Of a stretch of 64,000 nt of DNA, positions 44,281-52,308 are shown piece after piece. The notes beneath the pieces were generated by a model. That model saw only the letters and a program-made list of their open reading frames with translations. It searched no databases and was not told where the DNA came from. The position numbers and the translations under genes were made by a program. The DNA is taken from assembly GCF_016711335.1 (NCBI RefSeq), contig NZ_JADJTF010000001.1, positions 2,046,001 to 2,110,000 of the forward strand, written 5' to 3'. Source of the DNA: Thiofilum sp. GTDB lineage: Bacteria; Pseudomonadota; Gammaproteobacteria; Thiotrichales; Thiotrichaceae. Position 1 is the first letter of the stretch. Each line of letters opens with the position of its first letter.

Positions 44281-44336
44281 CTTAAAATCCCTCGGATGGT
44301 GACATCCGTGCCGGTTCGACTCCGGCTCTGGGCACT
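44281..44336. repeat. attR: right 56-bp direct repeat of the integrated element
   Basis: Perfect copy of the 3' part of tRNA-Leu(UAA) at 31807-31862, with no 5' half of a tRNA upstream, so not itself a gene. It marks the right end of the element. Confidence 0.95.
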
Positions 44337-44524
44337 TCTTAGTATTCCTCTTAAGCAATTAACGTTTTTTAGTGATTTGTTTGTATATATAGCTATTAGC
44401 TTCACAACTTCAAAAATCAAACCATCTACTTTTGCCCTCAATTAAATAACATTTTACTCTAGTCAAACAAACAGTTAAGCGTTATAACAAGCACTTAATA
44501 TAACTTATCTGCTGGGAGAGTGCT

Positions 44525-45172
44525 ATGAAGAGGTGGGTTGATGCCCTCATTAAGCCTTTTTGGGTGAGCAGTTTTTTATTAATTTCAGTGCTACTGTGTA
44601 TTTTCACAGCGATTATTGCTCTGTATCAAGTCATTTCAATAGGTCAACACTCTCCTCAAGAATCAATTGTTAAACCTAACGGTAATTTTTCACTTTATAG
44701 TTTAGAAGCTTATATTAATGAAAATACGGTAAAAGAAGATATTCTAATTACTACCATCAGCATTTTATTAATAGTTATAGTGTTATTATTGGTTATTGTA
44801 ATGGCACAGCTTTATTTATGGTCATTAGATAAAAACAAACTCACTAATTTTAAAGAGTCTGGTATTGTATTTGAGCGTTTAGAATTACTAGAGGGTAATA
44901 GAGTAAGAGTAGACAATGTGGAAATTTCCCTAAATAAATCACAAATGCAGACCTTAAGTCAGCTAATAAAATCCAGTAAAGAGGGACGCTTATTACATGC
45001 GATTGATATTAATAAAGATAATGGCGCTGTTATGATTAAGCGTTTAAGAGATGAGTTAGGAGGACGTTTATTAGAGAAAACGCTTATTATTAATCAACAT
45101 GGTCAGGGGTATCGTATTAATCTAAAACCGCATGCAGTAGTTATCGATCATTGCACTACGGAGTGGGTTTAG
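44525..45172 (+). CDS. membrane-anchored winged-helix protein
   Basis: The 215-residue product has two hydrophobic helices (about residues 15-36 and 76-100) joined by a predicted extracytoplasmic loop of about 40 residues. The C-terminal cytoplasmic domain resembles an OmpR-type winged helix: VDNVEISLNKSQMQTLSQLI, AVMIKRLRDELGGRLLEKTL and IINQHGQGYRI, the last resembling the RGxGYR wing. The order is reversed from ToxR/CadC (DNA-binding part C-terminal). An RBS (GGGAG) precedes the ATG. Just outside the element's right end. Function as a membrane-bound transcription regulator is inferred. Confidence 0.65.
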   Translation: MKRWVDALIKPFWVSSFLLISVLLCIFTAIIALYQVISIGQHSPQESIVKPNGNFSLYSLEAYINENTVKEDILITTISILLIVIVLLLVIVMAQLYLWSLDKNKLTNFKESGIVFERLELLEGNRVRVDNVEISLNKSQMQTLSQLIKSSKEGRLLHAIDINKDNGAVMIKRLRDELGGRLLEKTLIINQHGQGYRINLKPHAVVIDHCTTEWV

Positions 45173-45485
45173 AGAGTTGCTTAAATTCCTTTTCACTAAT
45201 CACTTTCCAACCTGATTTAAGAATAGTATCTAAGGCATTAGCTTTGCACTTTTCTAGGTTTTTACCTTGATCTTGATGTTTATCCTCTTTGAGTTCCACG
45301 CGCTCAATCGTTCTAATCCAATTACGTTCAGGATAAATTTTTTTAGCAATATAAATTAGCTCACACCTGACCCCCTCGTTATTAGCCACTAAGCTAGGGT
45401 GATAGATTAATAATAAAAAAATCATTGCCCTTAATACTAAACTATTCATATTCACTAATACTTTGATTATTTTATAGGCTCTCAT
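45156..45485 (-). CDS. small exported protein of unknown function
   Basis: A product of up to 109 residues with a hydrophobic N-terminal segment (LVLRAMIFLLLIYHPSLVA) resembling a signal peptide. The mature part has two cysteines (VRCELIYIA, LEKCKANALD) and many charged residues. Translation may begin at an internal ATG at 45449 (MNSLVLRAM). The 3' end overlaps the convergent winged-helix gene by 17 bases. Not recognised. Confidence 0.5.
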   Translation of the reverse strand: MRAYKIIKVLVNMNSLVLRAMIFLLLIYHPSLVANNEGVRCELIYIAKKIYPERNWIRTIERVELKEDKHQDQGKNLEKCKANALDTILKSGWKVISEKEFKQLSKPTP

Positions 45486-45678
45486 TATAGTGATTTGGCT
45501 CTTGTTAGTCTATAACAACCGTTTAGCTTGCCTAGTTAGCAGATAATATCTAGCTGTTAGATAGATAAAGCTTCGATTAAATAGTATAACAATAGTCCTC
45601 TAGTTCAATATATCTATTACTCAGTGATCTTATTAGACAGTGAGGAGTTCAAAGCAATTAACTTGGGGAGTAGATAAA

Positions 45679-47910
45679 ATGGGCTTTGAGAATGTAGGGA
45701 AAACATGGCTAGTAGAAGAGTTACAAGATTATCTAGTTTCTTTAGGGGTTAAACCTAGTTGGTGTAAAGCTATTACTTTACATCATACTTATGCACCTTC
45801 TTTAGCACAGCGTCCTAATGGTTTAACCACTCAGCATATTAATAATATTCAGCATTTTTATGAAACCGATTGTAATATGAGTAGTGGCCCGCATTTTTTT
45901 GTGGATGATAAAAGGATTTTAGGTATGAGCGATCCCTTAAGAACAGGTGCTCATGCAAGGAGTTTTAATGGTTTTTCTTTAGGTATTGAAGTTTTAGGTA
46001 ATTATGATACTGAAGATCCTTTAAATGGTCGTGGACTAAATTGCTGGCTCAATGCAGCACAGTTAACTGCCATTTTAGCCAATTGGTTAGGGCTTAGTAT
46101 TACTGAAACGACTATCAAGTTTCACAGGGAAGACCCTAAAACTCAAAAAACCTGCCCCGGCACTAAAGTCAATAAAGCATGGTTTATAGATTTGGTACGT
46201 CAAAGTACTCTATCTAGTACACAACAGCTTGAAAAACCTGATGTTGGTATGCCTTGGACTGAGTGGGATTTTCGTGGTGAGCGTTGGTGTGTGCCTTTAT
46301 ACCGTTTTCTTACCGCAAAAACGGTTCAGTCTAATAGTATTATTGCCAAATTAAAATTTGAGGATGGTAAGTTTTATTATGGTGAGGAGTTATTAGAAGG
46401 GGCTTATTATCTCGATGCTCGTAGTGCTGTGCAGCCTAATCAATGCACTTGGGTTCCTGCTTATGAGGCATTAGATTTAGTCCGAATCGAGTTAAATAGC
46501 TCTTCGACTATAGGTGCACGTTCATTGATGCGCTCCATGAGCAAAGCCTCTTATTCGCAGGATTTAGGCGCAATACTACTGCTAGATGCGAGTTTAGGAT
46601 TAGCTCATAAAGGACTATTGCAGGAGGATTTATTACCAGCAAGATCTATTGAGCTTATTGATACTCCCCCTGAGACGGATGAGAAACCAGCGCCCCCAGA
46701 AATAGAGTCATTTTGTGATATACCAGAGGGCGAACAGGATATTGAGCCTGCATATCATTTAACTGATATGCCTACTGCCAAAGGCATGCATATGAAAGCC
46801 TATACAGCAGAGGCTTTAAGTAGGAGCAGTACTAATATCTTTCAGGGTAATGGTCAAGATAAAGTTATTAGGTTGACTGATATTAATACTACTACTCATC
46901 CTGTCAAACTTTATTTGGTAGGTCAATTTGGTAAATTAACTTTAGATGGTTTAGTGATTACAGGTAAAACTATTACTATAGAGTCTTATCAAAATAATTT
47001 TGTTAATCTTAAAAGACTTGAGATTAATAATTCACAAGGTTTAGTGATAAATGGTTTAAATAAAATCTTGGTTAGTAGTCAAGCGGCTCAAGCCAGTGAG
47101 GTAAATTCCCCATTAGTTGCTGTAAATAGTAAGAACTGTACTGTAACAGGATTAATAGTACAGTCTGTTAATACATCAGCACAGTGGCAACCTAGAGATT
47201 GGCGCACCAAAGCGAAAAAAGGTATTATCGTTGCAGGTGAAAACTGTTTGATTAGTAAAAATGCTATTACTAATGTGCGTGTAGGGATAGAGGCTTTAGC
47301 CGCTAATACAAAAATAGTGGATAATAAAATTCATAATTTTTGTGATGATGGTATTAGACCTTTAGCAGATGGATGTAGTGTGACTAATAACGATATTCGT
47401 TATGCTAAAAATAGTCAGGAAAATAATCATTGTGATGCTATCCAAATGTGGAAGTATAAAGCAGCCGATTTAAATACCTCTATTTTAAAAGGCATCACGA
47501 TTAATAATAATACGATTTATAATATTACACCTAGCTATCCTGATGATATAACTTTCTTCATGCAGGGCATTGTATGCTTTAATGGGCGCTTACAAGATAG
47601 TGTTATCAAAGATAATTTGATTATTAATGATCATGAGCATGGCATTAGTGTGAGAAATGCTAGAAATTGCCAAATCATCGGTAATAAGATTTTAAGTAGT
47701 CGTCCTACTATTGTACAAAACTGGTTAATGTTAGGTGTGCCATTAGCGGCTCAAGTAGCTAGTTGTGTTAATAATAAAGTAGTGGACAATAAAGCGCTGA
47801 CTTATAGACTGACTACCTCTATGGTGAGTCAATCAGCTAATAATGAAACGCTGACCTTAGATCAAGTTGAGGAATTATTGGAGGACTTGTTAGAGGAATT
47901 GCCTGCTTAG
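45679..47910 (+). CDS. N-acetylmuramoyl-L-alanine amidase fused to a parallel beta-helix domain
   Basis: The first 190 residues form an amidase_2/PGRP-type domain: zinc-site His in ITLHHTYAPSLAQRP, SSGPHFFVDDKRIL, FSLGIEVLGNYD and a final HREDPKTQKTCPGTKVNKAW. A middle region (about 195-390) with low similarity to anything recognised follows. The last 350 residues are a right-handed beta-helix with Asn-rich PbH1/NosD-like turns (GENCLISKNAITNVRVGIEA; NARNCQIIGNKILSSRP). No signal peptide is seen. The Asn/Ile/Lys-rich, AT-biased composition differs from neighbours and suggests transfer, perhaps from a phage tail or endolysin source. Start at 45679 (MGFENVG); 45640 is an alternative GTG. Confidence 0.75.
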   Translation: MGFENVGKTWLVEELQDYLVSLGVKPSWCKAITLHHTYAPSLAQRPNGLTTQHINNIQHFYETDCNMSSGPHFFVDDKRILGMSDPLRTGAHARSFNGFSLGIEVLGNYDTEDPLNGRGLNCWLNAAQLTAILANWLGLSITETTIKFHREDPKTQKTCPGTKVNKAWFIDLVRQSTLSSTQQLEKPDVGMPWTEWDFRGERWCVPLYRFLTAKTVQSNSIIAKLKFEDGKFYYGEELLEGAYYLDARSAVQPNQCTWVPAYEALDLVRIELNSSSTIGARSLMRSMSKASYSQDLGAILLLDASLGLAHKGLLQEDLLPARSIELIDTPPETDEKPAPPEIESFCDIPEGEQDIEPAYHLTDMPTAKGMHMKAYTAEALSRSSTNIFQGNGQDKVIRLTDINTTTHPVKLYLVGQFGKLTLDGLVITGKTITIESYQNNFVNLKRLEINNSQGLVINGLNKILVSSQAAQASEVNSPLVAVNSKNCTVTGLIVQSVNTSAQWQPRDWRTKAKKGIIVAGENCLISKNAITNVRVGIEALAANTKIVDNKIHNFCDDGIRPLADGCSVTNNDIRYAKNSQENNHCDAIQMWKYKAADLNTSILKGITINNNTIYNITPSYPDDITFFMQGIVCFNGRLQDSVIKDNLIINDHEHGISVRNARNCQIIGNKILSSRPTIVQNWLMLGVPLAAQVASCVNNKVVDNKALTYRLTTSMVSQSANNETLTLDQVEELLEDLLEELPA

Positions 47911-48004
47911 TGTGTAGTTAAATTTCTGAAATCTTAAGAGGTTTCTAGGCAAGTGTTGAGTACCGCGTCATCCTTGGTTTAGTGATAAAGCAGGAGCTAA
48001 TAAG

Positions 48005-48733
48005 ATGACAAAGTACTCAACGTTTTTAGTGTTAGGTTTTAGTTTGCTGAGTGCTCAGTGGGTAGCGGCTGAGGATGAGTTGTTTTTAGGGGCTGCTCTA
48101 CAGGTGGAGCCTTCGATTTACAAAGACGGCAAAGATCAAGTCAAATTCAGTGGTTTTAGATTGGATCGTGAGGGTTTTTATCTCCCCGGCCCTTCGCTCA
48201 ATGTCTACCGTTCCTCGACTAACCGTACCTATATCGGTGCAGGCTTAGATGAGTGGGATCATAAACGCGGTAAAAGCAATGTGACTTCAGGCATGGATAG
48301 CCTTGATCGTGCTATCAATTTGCGCGCGGGCACTGCATGGAAAGGACGTGCGGGTGTAGTGGGGTTGGATGTCACGCATGATTTTAATGCGCATAAGGGT
48401 AATCAGGTGCGGCTGCGTTATGTTAAGCCTATACCAGCGGGTCGAGCCTTATGGTTGCCGCAAGTATCAGTGCAGTGGCTAGACAAAGATGTGAGTAATT
48501 ACTACTTTGGGGTGAAAGCGAGTGAGTCCACTGCAACACGCCCGACTTATCAGCTCGGTTCTACTCAAGTACTCAAAGCGGGTGTCGATGTTGAGTTTCC
48601 TTTGTCGCGTAATCTTGCCATGATCAGTGGTGTGGGAGTCACGGCTTATGATAGCGCTATTAAAGATAGTCCCTTAGTGGAAAAAGGCTCTGCCCCTTAT
48701 GCCAAAATTGGGTTGGCTTATAAGTTTCGTTGA
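48005..48733 (+). CDS. MipA/OmpV family outer-membrane protein
   Basis: The 242-residue product has a signal peptide (FLVLGFSLLSAQWVAAE) and a beta-barrel with the MipA/OmpV pattern: LFLGAALQVEPSIYKD, FYLPGPSLNVYRS, a late VEFPLSRNLAMISGVGV strand and the C-terminal YAKIGLAYKFR ending in an aromatic-x-Phe-Arg. Family members sit in the outer membrane and have been linked to murein synthesis scaffolds or polymyxin response. The specific role here is unknown. Confidence 0.85.
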   Translation: MTKYSTFLVLGFSLLSAQWVAAEDELFLGAALQVEPSIYKDGKDQVKFSGFRLDREGFYLPGPSLNVYRSSTNRTYIGAGLDEWDHKRGKSNVTSGMDSLDRAINLRAGTAWKGRAGVVGLDVTHDFNAHKGNQVRLRYVKPIPAGRALWLPQVSVQWLDKDVSNYYFGVKASESTATRPTYQLGSTQVLKAGVDVEFPLSRNLAMISGVGVTAYDSAIKDSPLVEKGSAPYAKIGLAYKFR

Positions 48734-48754
48734 AATGAATGAGAGTAGCTTAGA

Positions 48755-48866
48755 GCTAGCCCGTTGGGTATGTTTTTGGAAGAGTCTTGGCGGCAAGGAT
48801 GCTGCCTTGAAGCCTACAGGGATGTACTTGCGGCGTCTCTGGAAAAAACGTACCCAACGGGCTAGC
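48755..48866. repeat. 112-bp MITE-like element with long terminal inverted repeats
   Basis: The ends GCTAGCCCGTTGGGTA (48755) and TACCCAACGGGCTAGC (48851-48866) are perfect 16-bp inverted repeats that extend inward with one mismatch into a T/A tract. The interior holds smaller inverted segments (GGCGGCAAGG near 48789 and CAGGGATGTACTTGCGGC near 48817). It encodes nothing. The structure fits a small nonautonomous or REP-type palindromic element. It also sits where a transcription end for the MipA gene and convergent kynU is expected. Confidence 0.6.
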
Positions 48867-48895
48867 GTTAGTTCAAATACCTGAGTTAGTACAAG

Positions 48896-50089
48896 TTAGG
48901 TCACAGCAGCCCGCTTTTGGTATTCAGGTCTATCCCATAGGTTTTTATTAATCACTTCTTCCAATACAGCAACGGCTTGCAGCACATCTGACTCATCGAT
49001 ATATAAAGGTGTAAAGCCAAAACGCATAATATCGGGTGCTCTAAAATCCCCAATCACTCCCCTTGCAATGAGTGCCTGCATTGCTGCATAACCGTGCTCG
49101 AAATGGAAGGATACTTGTGAGCCTCTTTGAGTCGCATCACGCGGGCTAGCTAAAGTTAAACTAGGGCAACGTGCTTCCACCTCACGTATAAATAACTCGC
49201 TTAATTGAATAGAGCTAGCTCGCACTTCCATCATATCCACACCCTCCCACGCATCGAGTGCGGCGTCTAGGATAGCTAGGGCAATAATCGGAGGTGTACC
49301 CACGCGCATACGCTCCACCCCTTGTGCAGGGCGATAATCTAAATCAAAAGCAAACGGTGCATCATGCCCCATCCAGCCCGATAAGGCAGGCCAAGGCTTA
49401 TTAGCATGCTGAGGCGCTACATAAATAAAAGCGGGTGCACCTGGGCCACCATTTAAATATTTATAGGTACAACCGACGGCAAAATCGGCTTGAGCCTCTA
49501 GTAGATGTACCGGAATGGCGCCTGCTGAATGGGCTAAGTCCCACACCGTAATAATGCCTTTAGCATGCGCTAGTGCAGTCAAACGCTGCATATCATGTTT
49601 GCGTCCAGTGCGATAATCGACTTCAGTTAGCATCAAGACTGCCACACTTTCATCGATTAGGCTTTCTACCTCATCAGGCTGGGGAACTTTTAATGTATAA
49701 CCCTTATCCAGCAAACGTACTAAACCATCGGCAATATAGAGATCCGAAGGAAAATTACCACTATCTGACACAATCACACGCCGCTCAGGATTGAGTGATA
49801 AAGCCGCTGCTAAGGCTTGATAGACTTTGATTGAAAGAGTATCACCCATCATCACCGAACCCACAGGCGCACCTATTAAACGTGCCACTCGATTAGCGAC
49901 TCGATTAGGTAAATGCATCCAATCCGACTCATTCCAACCTTTAATCAGTTGTTGTCCCCATTGATCAAAAATGACTGTTTGAGCGCGAGCCAGAGCAGCT
50001 TTGGGTAACATACCTAATGAGTTACCATCTAAATAAATCACGCCATCGGGAATATGGAACAGGGTTTTAGTGGTGGCAAAAGAAGTCAT
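48896..50089 (-). CDS. kynU: kynureninase
   Basis: This PLP enzyme cleaves kynurenine or 3-hydroxykynurenine to anthranilate or 3-hydroxyanthranilate plus alanine. Family segments: IYLDGNSLGMLPKAALA near the N-terminus, NFPSDLYIADG, VDYRTGRKHDM, WDLAHSAGAIPVHLLEAQAD with the PLP-Asp, and the Schiff-base Lys in GCTYKYLNGGPGAPAF. The 397-residue length is about 20 less than many homologues, missing mainly from the N-terminus. No other tryptophan-degradation gene is nearby, so the pathway context is unclear. Confidence 0.92.
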   Translation of the reverse strand: MTSFATTKTLFHIPDGVIYLDGNSLGMLPKAALARAQTVIFDQWGQQLIKGWNESDWMHLPNRVANRVARLIGAPVGSVMMGDTLSIKVYQALAAALSLNPERRVIVSDSGNFPSDLYIADGLVRLLDKGYTLKVPQPDEVESLIDESVAVLMLTEVDYRTGRKHDMQRLTALAHAKGIITVWDLAHSAGAIPVHLLEAQADFAVGCTYKYLNGGPGAPAFIYVAPQHANKPWPALSGWMGHDAPFAFDLDYRPAQGVERMRVGTPPIIALAILDAALDAWEGVDMMEVRASSIQLSELFIREVEARCPSLTLASPRDATQRGSQVSFHFEHGYAAMQALIARGVIGDFRAPDIMRFGFTPLYIDESDVLQAVAVLEEVINKNLWDRPEYQKRAAVT

Positions 50090-50276
50090 AGCGCTTTCCT
50101 AGTGGTGAGGTGTAGCGGTGATGCTAATGCTTTAGAACGGGTAGTACAATTCCAAAACATAAACATAGTCTATCGATTACGCTTGTACGGGAAATTGCTA
50201 TCAGTAGCGGAACTAATGATTGACAGCTTCAGTCTGACCGGATATTGAAAGCCATTTGATTCACTGCAAACTATAA

Positions 50277-50285
50277 GACTCACCC
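50277..50285. repeat. target-site duplication, left copy (GACTCACCC)
   Basis: The nine bases GACTCACCC directly precede the left terminal repeat of the IS and recur at 51556-51564 after its right end. Confidence 0.75.
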
Positions 50286-51555
50286 CTCTGTACACGACAA
50301 AACCACTAACTTATTGATTTAGCATGTTTGTCATGGAGATGGTGAAAGTCCACCGCTCCTATGTTTTACTCTCTAGTTACCACACAGGAGAGCAAAATGG
50401 ATCTGAGCGATGGACTACGTGACAGTTTAAAAGCCCACTTGAGTTGGGGCAAGCCCCGTTTGGATTGTTTTGTGGGAATGCTGCATACTTTGCTGAGTGC
50501 GCGACAAATGAATTTGGCGTTGTTGGCGGTACACATAGATTCTGACACCGACATTGGTTCCCGCTATCGACGGATGCAACGCTTTTTTAGCCAAGTGTTC
50601 TTTAATTACAATGACATTGCCCATTTTCTTATGGGAATGTTCGCCTTTAGTGGTCAACAATACTACCTCACACTCGACAGAACCAACTGGAAATGGGGCA
50701 AATCCAACCTCAATCTCCTGACTTTGGCGGTTGTTTACCAAGGTGCGGCTATCCCCGTTTACTGGATGGTGTTGAACAAACGCGGTAATTCTAACCAACG
50801 TGAACGTATTGCCCTGCTGCAACGATTTATCAGCCAATTCGGGCGCAACAACATCTTGGGTGTGTTGGCTGACCGTGAGTTTATTGGTGGTCAATGGTGG
50901 AAGTGGTTGTCTTCCAAAGAGATTCCCTACTTGATTCGTATCAAGGGTAATCAGTTGATGACCGACAAACACAAAAAAGAGGCGCATGTCCGCTCGCTGT
51001 TTGCCAACCTCAAGCCGGGTAAACGGCGCGTTCTCCGTCACCGTCGCGACGTTAGCGGGGAATGGGTTTGGCTCAGTGGCTCAAAGCTGCCCAGTGGTGA
51101 GTTGTTGATTATCGCCAGCAACCACTACACGGCTGATCCCATTGGCACTTATCGGCTACGTTGGGAAATTGAAAACCTGTTCCAATGCTTGAAAGGGCGT
51201 GGTTTTCACATGGAAGCCACTCACTTCACCAAACCCCTCGCATCAAAAAGATGATGGCGTTGCTTGCCATTGGCTTCTGTTGGGCGCACAAAGTCGGCGA
51301 ATGGAAGGAAAAAGCCGTCAAGCCTTTGAAGACGAAAAAACATGGACGCAAAGAGCAAAGTGTCTTCCGTTACGGCTTGGACTACTTGACCGATTTATTG
51401 AATGGAAGGGTACGGGAAAAAGTGGATAGGCTTAGGCTGCTGCTTCTGTTCCTTTGTCCACCACAATTCATGGCGATCGAGGATGGACGGATGAAACTCA
51501 GGCGATTTTCTTTTGAAAAAGATTCAATGAGTTAAGCGAATTGTCGTGTACAGAG
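50286..51555 (+). mobile_element. IS4-type insertion sequence, about 1270 bp
   Basis: Terminal inverted repeats CTCTGTACACGACAA (left) and TTGTCGTGTACAGAG (right) are perfect over 15 bases. The flanking 9-bp duplication GACTCACCC fits IS4/IS10-type transposition and suggests a fairly recent insertion. It lies between kynU and the RNA ligase gene, with the transposase reading towards the ligase. Confidence 0.88.
50361..51535 (+). pseudogene. IS4-family DDE transposase, frameshifted
   Basis: The first reading frame (50361-51254) holds catalytic Asp in YYLTLDRTNWKWG, the second Asp in ILGVLADREFIGG and the Glu in YRLRWEIENLFQCLKGRGF with the downstream Lys. It stops early after FTKPLASKR. The rest of the protein continues in another frame (IKKMMALLAIGFCWAHKVGE to the end at 51535). 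A one-base change around 51230-51245 therefore breaks the gene. Since both parts align to one transposase, this is an inactive copy, or one that depends on frameshifting. Translation may begin at ATG 50397 (MDLSDGL). Confidence 0.82.
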
Positions 51556-51564
51556 GACTCACCC
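51556..51564. repeat. target-site duplication, right copy (GACTCACCC)
   Basis: Matches 50277-50285; see that entry. Confidence 0.75.
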
Positions 51565-51678
51565 ATCATGTAACGCGCTTAAATTGATATTCACATTATA
51601 AAAATCACCGTATTGCTAGGTACTTAGACGCTACTAATCTAAGCAATGCTGTTATGAATGCTATTTAGGATGATGGTT

Positions 51679-52308
51679 ATGCGTTATATCAAATACCCGC
51701 GTACCCCCCATTTGCCTTGGTCACGTTCGGTGACGGCTGGTGATATTTACTCGCTCGATTTAGATCATTTCGTTGGGCGTGAGGTGGTGATTACAGAAAA
51801 AATGGATGGTGAAAATACCACGCTTTATACCGATCATATTCATGCCCGCTCGTTAGATAGTCAGCATCACCCTTCGCGCGATTGGGTGAAGCGTTGGCAT
51901 CACACGATTGCGCATGAAATCCCACAGGGGTGGCGCATTTGTGGGGAAAATATGTATGCCCAACATTCCATCGAGTACTTTGAGCTGGAAAGCTATTTTT
52001 ACGGCTTTTCAATATGGAATGAACGCAATGAATGTTTGAGCTGGATTGAGACTAAAGAGTGGTTTGCACTACTAGGTATTGTCGCACCCCCTGTTTTGCA
52101 TCAGGGCATTTGGGATGAAAGCTATTTGCGCAGCTTAGTACTCGATACCCAAAAGGTTGAGGGTTATGTGGTGCGCTTAGCAGCGAGTTTTCATTATGAT
52201 CAATTTGCTCAGTCTGTCGCCAAGTGGGTCAGACCGCGCCATGTGCAAACCGATCAGCATTGGATGTTTGCAGCTGTGCAACCTAACCATTTACGAGGTG
52301 ATGTATGA
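51679..52308 (+). CDS. ATP-dependent RNA ligase family protein
   Basis: A 209-residue product with the nucleotidyltransferase motif I EKMDGENTTLY (Lys nucleophile about residue 36). Further ligase motifs: RICGENMYAQHSIEY (motif III region), ESYFYGFSIW (IIIa), VEGYVVRL (motif IV) and VAKWVRP (motif V with Lys). It has no obvious C-terminal domain. These enzymes join RNA 5'-phosphate and 3'-OH ends. It overlaps the HD-Pnk gene by ATGA, so the pair makes a repair cassette. Several ATGs lie close together (51658-51679); the last is chosen for its homologous N-terminus (MRYIKYPRTPHLPW). Confidence 0.85.
   Translation: MRYIKYPRTPHLPWSRSVTAGDIYSLDLDHFVGREVVITEKMDGENTTLYTDHIHARSLDSQHHPSRDWVKRWHHTIAHEIPQGWRICGENMYAQHSIEYFELESYFYGFSIWNERNECLSWIETKEWFALLGIVAPPVLHQGIWDESYLRSLVLDTQKVEGYVVRLAASFHYDQFAQSVAKWVRPRHVQTDQHWMFAAVQPNHLRGDV

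Larger units (their letters stand above)
31807..44336. mobile_element. integrated P2-related satellite or reduced prophage, about 12.5 kb
   Basis: It is bounded by perfect 56-bp repeats in tRNA-Leu, with a tyrosine integrase next to the right repeat. All genes read leftwards. Gene blocks from right to left: integrase; DinJ/YafQ-like pair; ProQ/FinO protein; P2-type gpO-gpN-gpM (scaffold/protease, capsid, small terminase) plus a 95-residue protein; a coupled nine-gene run from a 246-residue protein to a P2 gpA-type replication protein, a membrane protein and a 58-residue protein. Portal, large terminase, head completion, tail, lysis and a CI-type repressor are not found. A virion would need missing parts from a helper, as in phage satellites; decay of a full prophage is the alternative. 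Confidence 0.88.

Noticed and set aside
44281..44336. A second tRNA-Leu
   Set aside because: Only the 3' part is present, with no 5' half or D-arm upstream; it is the attachment-site duplicate.
31807..44336. Filamentous-phage (inovirus) or P4-type satellite identity
   Set aside because: No Zot/pI or pIII-like gene and no alpha primase-helicase. The HUH protein has the gpA pattern and the head genes are P2 O-N-M.
48699..48884. 61-codon plus-strand ORF over the MITE-like repeat
   Set aside because: It runs through a palindromic noncoding element and overlaps the end of the MipA gene; no RBS.
50427..51041. 204-codon minus-strand ORF inside the IS
   Set aside because: It is antisense to the transposase, which has DDE motifs on the plus strand.
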